Under the pieces are notes generated by a model, which was not told the origin of the DNA, did no database searches, and saw nothing but the letters and a program-made list of their open reading frames with translations. Below are positions 40,674-45,387 of a stretch of DNA of 45,387 nt, one piece after another (the stretch's first letter is position 1; each line of letters begins with the position of its first letter). The DNA is from CAYOWK01 sp964407665 (GTDB lineage Bacteria > Pseudomonadota > Alphaproteobacteria > Caulobacterales > Hyphomonadaceae). A program made the position numbers and the translations under genes. The stretch is taken from positions 1 through 45,387 of the forward strand of contig CAYOWK010000034.1 in the NCBI GenBank assembly GCA_964407665.1. The letters run 5' to 3'.

Positions 40674-42080
40674 CTAGCTTGTGATCGTTCCCGCAAGCGC
40701 GGCTTTCGCGGCCAGTACGGGGCTCATCAGATGAGTGCGGCCGCCGCGGCCCTGGCGTCCCTCGAAGTTGCGGTTCGAGGTCGATGCGCAGCGCTCGCCC
40801 GGCGCGAGGATGTCGGGGTTCATGCCGAGGCACATCGAACAGCCCGGCTCGCGCCACTCGAATCCGGCGTCGCGGAAAATCTGGTCGAGCCCTTCCTGTT
40901 CGGCTTGATAGCGCACAAGACCAGAGCCCGGCACCACCATGGCGCGGACATGCGGCGCGACCTGGCCGGTCTTAGCAATCTCGGCGGCGGCGCGCAGGTC
41001 CTCTATGCGGGAGTTGGTGCAGGACCCGATGAAGACGCGATCGATCTTCACGCCTTCCAGCTTCTGTCCCGGCTCCAGACCCATATAGGCGAGGGCGCGC
41101 TCGGCCGCCTCGCGCTTGACCTCGTCGGCGATCTCGGACGGCACCGGCGTCGCGCCGGTCACAGCCGTGGCCTGCTCGGGGCTGGTGCCCCAGGTGATCG
41201 TGGCCGGAACGTCTGCCGCATTGATCTCGACCACGCTGTCCCAGTGCGCGCCGTCGTCGGAGTAAAGCGTCTTCCAGTAGCCAACTGCGGTCTCCCACTG
41301 ACCGCCTTTCGGAGCCGCAGGCCGGCCCTTCAGGTAGTCGAACGTGATCTCGTCCGGCGCGATCAGGCCCGCGCGCGCGCCACCCTCGATGGACAGGTTG
41401 CACAGTGTCATGCGCGCTTCCATCGACAGGCCGCGAATGGCCGATCCCATATACTCGATCACATGGCCGGCGCCGCCATTGGTGCCGATGATGGCGATGA
41501 GGTGCAGCGCGAGATCCTTGGCGCCGACGCCGTGCGGGAACTCTCCCTCCACACGCACCGCCATGTTCTTCATCTTTCGGGCGCGCAGAGTCTGGGTTGC
41601 GAGGACGTGTTCGACTTCGGAGGTGCCGATGCCGTGGGCGAGGGCGCCGAGAGCGCCGTGCGTGGAAGTGTGGCTGTCGCCGCAGACAATCGTAAACCCT
41701 GGCTGGGTGCGGCCCTGCTCGGGCCCGACCACGTGCACGATGCCGTTGTTGATGTTCCCCATCGGGAAGTAGGTGATGCCGAACTCGGCCACGTTGCGCG
41801 TAAGCGTCTCGAGCTGCTCACGCGCCTCGGGGTCCTTGACGGCGGCGAGGCCGGCGGCCTGGTTCTCGGTCGGGGTGTTGTGGTCCGCCACGGCAAGGGT
41901 CAGGTCGGGGCGGCGCACCTTGCGTCCGGCGGCTCTCAGACCGGCGAAGGCCTGCGGCGTCGTCACCTCGTGGATGAGGTGGAGGTCGATATAGAGCAGC
42001 GACTCCCCGGTCGCGGCGTCGGACTGGACGACGTGGGCGTCCCAGATCTTGTCGTAGAGGGTGCGGGCGGCGTGTGTCAT
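40674..42080 (-). CDS. leuC: 3-isopropylmalate dehydratase large subunit
   Basis: A 468-residue protein of the aconitase family, the large subunit of isopropylmalate isomerase, which converts 2- to 3-isopropylmalate in leucine synthesis. It opens with TLYDKIWDAHVV and LYIDLHLIHEVTTPQAF, contains VCGDSHTSTHGALGAL and the [4Fe-4S] ligands Cys354 (GSCTNSRIEDLR), Cys414 and Cys417 (PGCSMCLGMN), and ends with SNRNFEGRQGRGGRTHL. The length matches the family. The small-subunit gene leuD is not in the window. A tautomerase gene follows at once. It diverges from the lipoprotein gene at 42179. Confidence 0.97.
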   Translation of the reverse strand: MTHAARTLYDKIWDAHVVQSDAATGESLLYIDLHLIHEVTTPQAFAGLRAAGRKVRRPDLTLAVADHNTPTENQAAGLAAVKDPEAREQLETLTRNVAEFGITYFPMGNINNGIVHVVGPEQGRTQPGFTIVCGDSHTSTHGALGALAHGIGTSEVEHVLATQTLRARKMKNMAVRVEGEFPHGVGAKDLALHLIAIIGTNGGAGHVIEYMGSAIRGLSMEARMTLCNLSIEGGARAGLIAPDEITFDYLKGRPAAPKGGQWETAVGYWKTLYSDDGAHWDSVVEINAADVPATITWGTSPEQATAVTGATPVPSEIADEVKREAAERALAYMGLEPGQKLEGVKIDRVFIGSCTNSRIEDLRAAAEIAKTGQVAPHVRAMVVPGSGLVRYQAEQEGLDQIFRDAGFEWREPGCSMCLGMNPDILAPGERCASTSNRNFEGRQGRGGRTHLMSPVLAAKAALAGTITS

Positions 42081-42178
42081 GCGCCGCTATATGCGCGGCG
42101 CGTGGGCCGGGATCAAGCGCAGCGCATTGCGGCCCGGTTTTCCACAGCCTACGCTGCCGGGGCATACGGAGACTGTCC

Positions 42179-42769
42179 ATGAAGCTTGCCGCCCTTGCAC
42201 TGCCGCTCCTGCTTCTGGCGTGTGCGCCCCGGCCAGAGCCGGAAGCTGTTGTGGAGACTGCGCCTGCCGGGGCTGTCGTTTCGGCGCCGCAGGATGTGTT
42301 CCTGACCCGGCTGGGTTCGCTCTGCGGCCAGACATTCGAGGGGCGGGTGGTGACCGACGATCCGCTGGATGCGGACTTCGCCAGCTCCCGTCTGATCATG
42401 ACCCTGGCGTCCTGTTCGGCTGAGGAGGTGCGGATTCCGTTTCATGTCGGCGAGGACAGGTCCCGGACCTGGGTGGTGACCCGGACGGGGGAGGGGCTCC
42501 GCCTCAAGCACGACCACCGCCATGAGGACGGGACCGAGGACGAGATGTCCCAGTATGGCGGCGACACCGGCGCCGCTGGCACGGACAACCGCCAGGAATT
42601 CCCGGCTGACGCTTTCTCGAAGACGCTCTTCCTCGAGAAAGGCAACCCGGCCTCCGTCGACAACATCTGGGCGATGGAAGCGAGCGATTCAACGTTCGCC
42701 TACGAACTTCGCCGGCCCAACCGCTTCTTTCGCGTCGAGTTTGATCTGACGCAGCCCGTCACGCCCTGA
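42179..42769 (+). CDS. Putative lipoprotein of unknown function
   Basis: A 196-residue protein from ATG 42179 with a short lipoprotein signal ending LLLAC (MKLAALALPLLLLAC). After a Pro/Ala linker come LGSLCGQTFEGRVVTDDP, RLIMTLASC, EVRIPFHVGEDRSRTWVVTRT, LRLKHDHRHEDGTEDEMSQYGG and FAYELRRPNRFFRVEFDL, a mixed, beta-rich domain with two Cys beyond the lipidated one. Proteins of this type with a KHDHRHEDG block are common in Gram-negative genomes but not characterised, as far as I know. The start cannot extend upstream without losing the signal. Confidence 0.82.
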   Translation: MKLAALALPLLLLACAPRPEPEAVVETAPAGAVVSAPQDVFLTRLGSLCGQTFEGRVVTDDPLDADFASSRLIMTLASCSAEEVRIPFHVGEDRSRTWVVTRTGEGLRLKHDHRHEDGTEDEMSQYGGDTGAAGTDNRQEFPADAFSKTLFLEKGNPASVDNIWAMEASDSTFAYELRRPNRFFRVEFDLTQPVTP

Positions 42770-42797
42770 CCGTCGTCACGCCGACCCAGGTGGTGCT

Positions 42798-43343
42798 CTA
42801 GTCGCAACCGTCGCGCTCGCCGTCGAACAGCGTCGTTCCCAGCTGGCCGTCCGGCGTCAGCGTGTAGATGGCGAGGGAGTCGGGCCTGCCGACCAGGATG
42901 GTCGACTGGAAATGCTGTTCCTGAAAGGACGCCAGCGTTTCGCCCTCGAGGCGCTGTTCCTCCGCTACGGTCGGAATCTGGACAGCGCGCCACTCGACGG
43001 GCGGCGTGTTTTCCTGTGTCGACTGGTTCTGGTGGCCGCTCTCTCGCGCCACCTGCGTCGTCAGCATCGAGCCATCCGTCGCCAGTGTGTAGATCATGTC
43101 GTCACGGCCATCGTCGGAGACGCCGTCGCCCATGTCCGGATCGATATAGTCAAGAATCCCCGTGAGGGTCTCGGCGCCCTCGCGGTCGGGCAGCAACCTG
43201 AGGAACGCGGTTATCGTTCCGCCGGGCTCGATCTTCTCGACCCAGCAGCCGCGCATGAAAGCGATATCGTGCCGGACGGCAGCCGGGCCGCAGCCCGCCG
43301 CAAGCGACGCCAGAACGACGCAACAGGCGGCGGGACGCAGCAT
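42798..43343 (-). CDS. Putative lipoprotein of unknown function, coupled to the YegP gene
   Basis: A 181-residue protein from ATG 43343, 5 nt after the YegP stop, so translation is probably coupled. The signal peptide ends LAAGC (Cys18). The mature part begins HDIAFMRGCWVEKIEPGGTITAFLRLLPD, a pattern like other small proteins with a lipocalin-like start (GxW), and ends with GTTLFDGERDGCD. A barrel-like, calycin-type fold is possible but only from pattern. The long open frame that joins it with upstream DNA to 44498 is antisense to the SnoaL-like gene and is not real. Confidence 0.75.
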   Translation of the reverse strand: MLRPAACCVVLASLAAGCGPAAVRHDIAFMRGCWVEKIEPGGTITAFLRLLPDREGAETLTGILDYIDPDMGDGVSDDGRDDMIYTLATDGSMLTTQVARESGHQNQSTQENTPPVEWRAVQIPTVAEEQRLEGETLASFQEQHFQSTILVGRPDSLAIYTLTPDGQLGTTLFDGERDGCD

Positions 43344-43348
43344 CCGGT

Positions 43349-43690
43349 CTACTCGACCGTGGTGTCGATGACGGCGGCGGCCGGCGCATTCTTCGCAACC
43401 GAGGCCATGCCGGCCTTGCAGGCGCGGGTCGTGTCGTAGCTCTCGGAGGCGCCAACGACCTGGCTGTTGCCGGCCTTCAGGACGAAGGAGAACTTGTCGC
43501 CCTTCTTGTTGGTCTTGCTTTCGTAGCGCGTGTCGTCGCCGGCGTTCTTCTGCACGGAGGCGATGCCGTTCTTCACGCCGGTCTTGGTCTTGTAGCCTTC
43601 GCTCGCGAGGATGATCTCGCCGTTGGTGGCCTTGAGGCGGAAGCGGAACTCGCCCTTGCGGTCCTTGAAGATCTCGAATTTGGCCGGCAT
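43349..43690 (-). CDS. YegP/DUF1508-family protein with two repeats
   Basis: A 113-residue protein with two DUF1508 repeats. Repeat one reads KFEIFKDRKGEFRFRLKATNGEIILASEGY; repeat two reads KFSFVLKAGNSQVVGASESY; both are followed by a helix with GIASVQKNA or GMASVAKNA. This is the size and order of YegP proteins. The function is not established. GGGAGA precedes the ATG. The lipoprotein gene follows by 5 nt. Confidence 0.93.
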   Translation of the reverse strand: MPAKFEIFKDRKGEFRFRLKATNGEIILASEGYKTKTGVKNGIASVQKNAGDDTRYESKTNKKGDKFSFVLKAGNSQVVGASESYDTTRACKAGMASVAKNAPAAAVIDTTVE

Positions 43691-43829
43691 CGGCTGTCTC
43701 CCTTGCTATAGAATCAGCTGGCAACCTCAGCGATATACCCAGATCGATCAAGGGACGGACGCCTTGTTTCGCCCGCCCAGTGGAGTACCACTTTCGCACC
43801 CTGCGGCGGAGCGGGCGAGGGAGGCGGCC

Positions 43830-44222
43830 ATGACGCTTGAACGAAGGACGCGCGACTATCTCCGCGCCATCGAAGGCGGCGCGACGGGCGACGATCTTGC
43901 GGGCTACTACCACCCCGATGTCGTGCTGCACGAGTATCCCAACCGGATGAACCCTGCGGGCGTACACCGCGGCCTCGCCGACATCCTGAGCGCAGCCGAG
44001 ACCAGCCAGCGCGTGCTGGCCCGCCAGATCTTCGACGTCCACACGCTGACGGAAGGCGTCGACCGGGTGATCCTCGAGCTGACATGGACTGGCTATCTGG
44101 CGACGCCGGTCGGGATGAAGGCGGCCGGCGAGACGCTGACCGCGCGCGTTGCGCAGGTGATCGAATTCGAGGACGGTCTCATCATCCGCCAGCGAACCTA
44201 CGACTGCTTCGAGCCGTTCTAG
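43830..44222 (+). CDS. SnoaL-like / NTF2-fold protein
   Basis: A 130-residue protein from ATG 43830 (GGGAGGCGG just upstream); the longer frame from 43611 lies antisense to yegP. The NTF2-like pattern is DYLRAIEGGATGDDLAGYYHPDVVLHEYPN, then RVILELTWTGYL, LTARVAQVIEFEDGLIIRQRTYDCFEPF. SnoaL-like proteins include cyclases, isomerases and ligand binders; no active-site claim is made. Cytoplasmic. Divergent from yegP, with 139 nt between the starts. Confidence 0.85.
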   Translation: MTLERRTRDYLRAIEGGATGDDLAGYYHPDVVLHEYPNRMNPAGVHRGLADILSAAETSQRVLARQIFDVHTLTEGVDRVILELTWTGYLATPVGMKAAGETLTARVAQVIEFEDGLIIRQRTYDCFEPF

Positions 44223-44272
44223 TTGTGCGGTGTGTGTTGTATGGCGAGCGTGACAGCGTGGAGTTCCGACCA

Positions 44273-44893
44273 ATGACGATTCAGCCCGGACATCAGCGGC
44301 TCGCCGCACTGGCGGTTCTGGCGTCCCTGCTGGCGGCCTGCGGAGGCGGCGAGCCGGTGACAGAGGCCGCCCCGGTGGCGGAAACGGCTGCCGCCGCCGA
44401 GAGTGAAGCGCCGCCGCCGCCCGTGCTTGAGGTTGCGCCGATTGGGCCGTTTTCGATGTGCGCGCCGGGCGACGGGTCGGGTTTCTGTGGTGTGTCATTC
44501 GGCTCCTCGCGCAAGGAGACGGTCGAGGGATTCCAGGGCGAGCTGAAACCGCTGGCGGGTTCGCGCACTTCCGGGATGTGCCAGGTCCTGTTCGCCGACG
44601 GCCAGAAGGATACGATCGCCTTCACGATCCAGGACGATGTCGCTGGCCGTGTGGAAGTCAGCATTGCCGGCCCCGTCACGAAGACCGGCGTCGGGGTTGG
44701 CGCGACCCTCGACGATCTCAAGGCGGCGCACGCGGAGATGTCGGAGCAGCCCGACAAGTACGATCCGGAGATCACGCAGTACGAGGTGCTCGATGGTCCG
44801 GGCAAGATCGTCTACCGCATGAAGGACGGCAAGGTCTTCGCCTGGCGCACAGGCATTCCGCCGGTCATCGACTTTGTCGAAGGGTGCGGCTGA
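44273..44893 (+). CDS. Putative lipoprotein of unknown function
   Basis: A 206-residue protein from ATG 44273 (GGAG about 10 nt upstream) with a signal ending LLAAC (Cys24) followed by GGGEP. An Ala/Glu/Pro-rich linker leads to a domain with four Cys: SMCAPGDGSGFCGVSFG, GMCQVLFADGQKDTIAF and the final VEGCG. Motifs DDVAGRVEVSIAGPVTKTGVGVGATLDDLKAAH and VYRMKDGKVFAWRTG are found in other uncharacterised periplasmic proteins. The fold looks alternating beta/alpha. The stop is at 44891-44893, with nearly 500 nt of non-coding repeats after it. Confidence 0.8.
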   Translation: MTIQPGHQRLAALAVLASLLAACGGGEPVTEAAPVAETAAAAESEAPPPPVLEVAPIGPFSMCAPGDGSGFCGVSFGSSRKETVEGFQGELKPLAGSRTSGMCQVLFADGQKDTIAFTIQDDVAGRVEVSIAGPVTKTGVGVGATLDDLKAAHAEMSEQPDKYDPEITQYEVLDGPGKIVYRMKDGKVFAWRTGIPPVIDFVEGCG

Positions 44894-44979
44894 GGTTGGA
44901 GCTGTTTGCAGCTGGGCTGTTTTGGTCAGCGCCATCAGGGACGGCCACTGGAGTGACTGACTTATGGTGAGCGCCTCAC

Positions 44980-45170
44980 GATTAGGGGCGGCGAAGCCGC
45001 CCGTCCCCCCGAGCGGGGGGGCCGGGCGCGGCGGATGCCGCGACCGAGGGGGGCGCGGTCTCTCCATTCGCGCTGATGGCTGTTCATCGGGCAATCACCG
45101 TTACCCCCACCCGCCAACGCTTCGCGCTGTCGACCTCCCCCGCTCGGGGGAGGTGGTCCCCGCTGCACCG
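44980..45170. repeat. GC-rich hairpin repeat cluster
   Basis: Several hairpins lie here: GGCGGC-GAA-GCCGCC, CCCCCCG-AG-CGGGGGG just after it, and ACCTCCCCCG-CT-CGGGGGAGGT at 45129-45150. The last is the same type as at 18580-18599 and 18714-18733. No coding frame here is credible. The whole 44894-45387 stretch appears to be made of such elements. Confidence 0.7.
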
Positions 45171-45213
45171 TCCATGCCCCAAATGCGCACTCCCTCATTC
45201 GGACCGGCTTTCA

Positions 45214-45326
45214 CCGTCCGTGATGCTGTAACTCCCCTCCCTGATGGGAGGCCGGGGCGCATGGGGACGCGCCATTGGTAGTCAATTGCCAGCTTTCGCT
45301 GGCCGGTGCGTGTTCCCACGCGCCCC
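45214..45326 (-). repeat. Dispersed repeat element, copy B (inverted relative to copy A)
   Basis: Read on the minus strand, this repeats the blocks of 37278-37392: GGGGCGCGTGGGAACACGCA, CCGGCCAGCG, AGCTGGCA, then a CC-rich stem and ACAGCATCACGGACGG. The window ends about 60 nt later, with a further CCGTCCTCCCGCC-like stretch that may start another copy. Confidence 0.8.
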
Positions 45327-45387
45327 GCAGGCCGGTTGCTGACCGGTGTGAGGATAGGATTTGACCGTAGTCCCGTCCTCCCGCCTT

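Noticed and set aside
37419..42182. A 1587-codon open frame on the plus strand
   Set aside because: It is antisense to the receiver, DUF3089, 3D-domain, tautomerase and leuC genes, all of which are recognisable. Its translation is rich in Arg, His and Gly with no domain. High G+C at third positions keeps such shadow frames open.
42798..44498. A 566-codon minus-strand frame over yegP and the SnoaL-like gene
   Set aside because: Only 42798-43343 has a signal peptide and start; the rest overlaps yegP in another frame and is antisense to the SnoaL-like gene.
37278..45326. Composite transposon bounded by the inverted repeat pair
   Set aside because: No transposase lies between or beside the repeats, no target-site duplication is visible, and the enclosed genes look like normal chromosome.

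Overview
This 45.4 kb window is gene-dense, GC-rich chromosome (by eye about two thirds G+C) with no rRNA, tRNA, CRISPR array, transposase or phage structural gene that I can see. Many lipoproteins and Sec/Tat-exported proteins point to a Gram-negative cell. A classical D-3-hydroxybutyrate dehydrogenase, PQQ and Cu oxidoreductases, and GC-rich intergenic palindromes of a kind common in Caulobacterales and relatives suggest an alphaproteobacterium, possibly Caulobacterales/Hyphomonadaceae. That placement is inference from style, not from a marker gene.

Layout. 1-2.7 kb: three tandem papain-like (C1) proteases that share an unusual C-terminal tail; the first is cut by the window edge. 2.8-6.6 kb: an SDR oxidoreductase, a site-2-protease-like membrane protein without catalytic residues, an SGNH hydrolase lipoprotein, an M28 peptidase lipoprotein and a PaaI-type thioesterase. 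6.6-8.3 kb: a tandemly duplicated secreted Cys-containing protein, interleaved with copies of the thioesterase 3' end, then a palindromic repeat. 8.3-11.6 kb: a PQQ dehydrogenase fused to cytochrome c, and a secreted helical protein. 11.6-14.9 kb: a minus-strand series of lipoprotein, membrane TIR protein, 3-hydroxybutyrate dehydrogenase and macro-domain protein, followed by a decayed second copy of the dehydrogenase 3' end. 15-21.3 kb: a redoxin/cytochrome c/Cu-monooxygenase/EF-hand fusion, then a three-gene coiled-coil/membrane set (TelA-like protein, one-TM protein, Gly-rich protein). 21.4-31.4 kb: a hybrid histidine kinase, pirin, a Tat lipoprotein with a DUF1906-like domain, PhoD phosphatase, DUF1993, a small membrane protein, a cyclophilin lipoprotein and an MgtC/DUF4010 protein. 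31.4-34.9 kb: a candidate structured ncRNA with an intrinsic terminator, a peptidoglycan-binding/CHAP protein, PhoH with a terminator-like hairpin in its leader, and a gamma-carbonic anhydrase. 34.9-36.9 kb: a DUF2239 gene with a repeat-bearing and possibly leaderless promoter, next to a MATE exporter. 37-45.4 kb: an orphan receiver protein, a DUF3089 hydrolase, a 3D-domain protein, LeuC plus a 4-OT tautomerase, YegP, several small lipoproteins and a SnoaL-like protein, framed by two inverted copies of one dispersed repeat.

The most unusual items are the protease trio with a common C-terminal tag; two loci with the same architecture, in which a core gene is followed by a cargo gene and then a second copy of the core gene's 3' end; the TIR-lipoprotein pair with a macro domain close by; the four-part redox fusion; the catalytically dead S2P homologue; and the candidate ncRNA near 31.5 kb. 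No single stretch is a recognisable published system. The TIR/macro neighbourhood and the protease trio are the best candidates for something undescribed.
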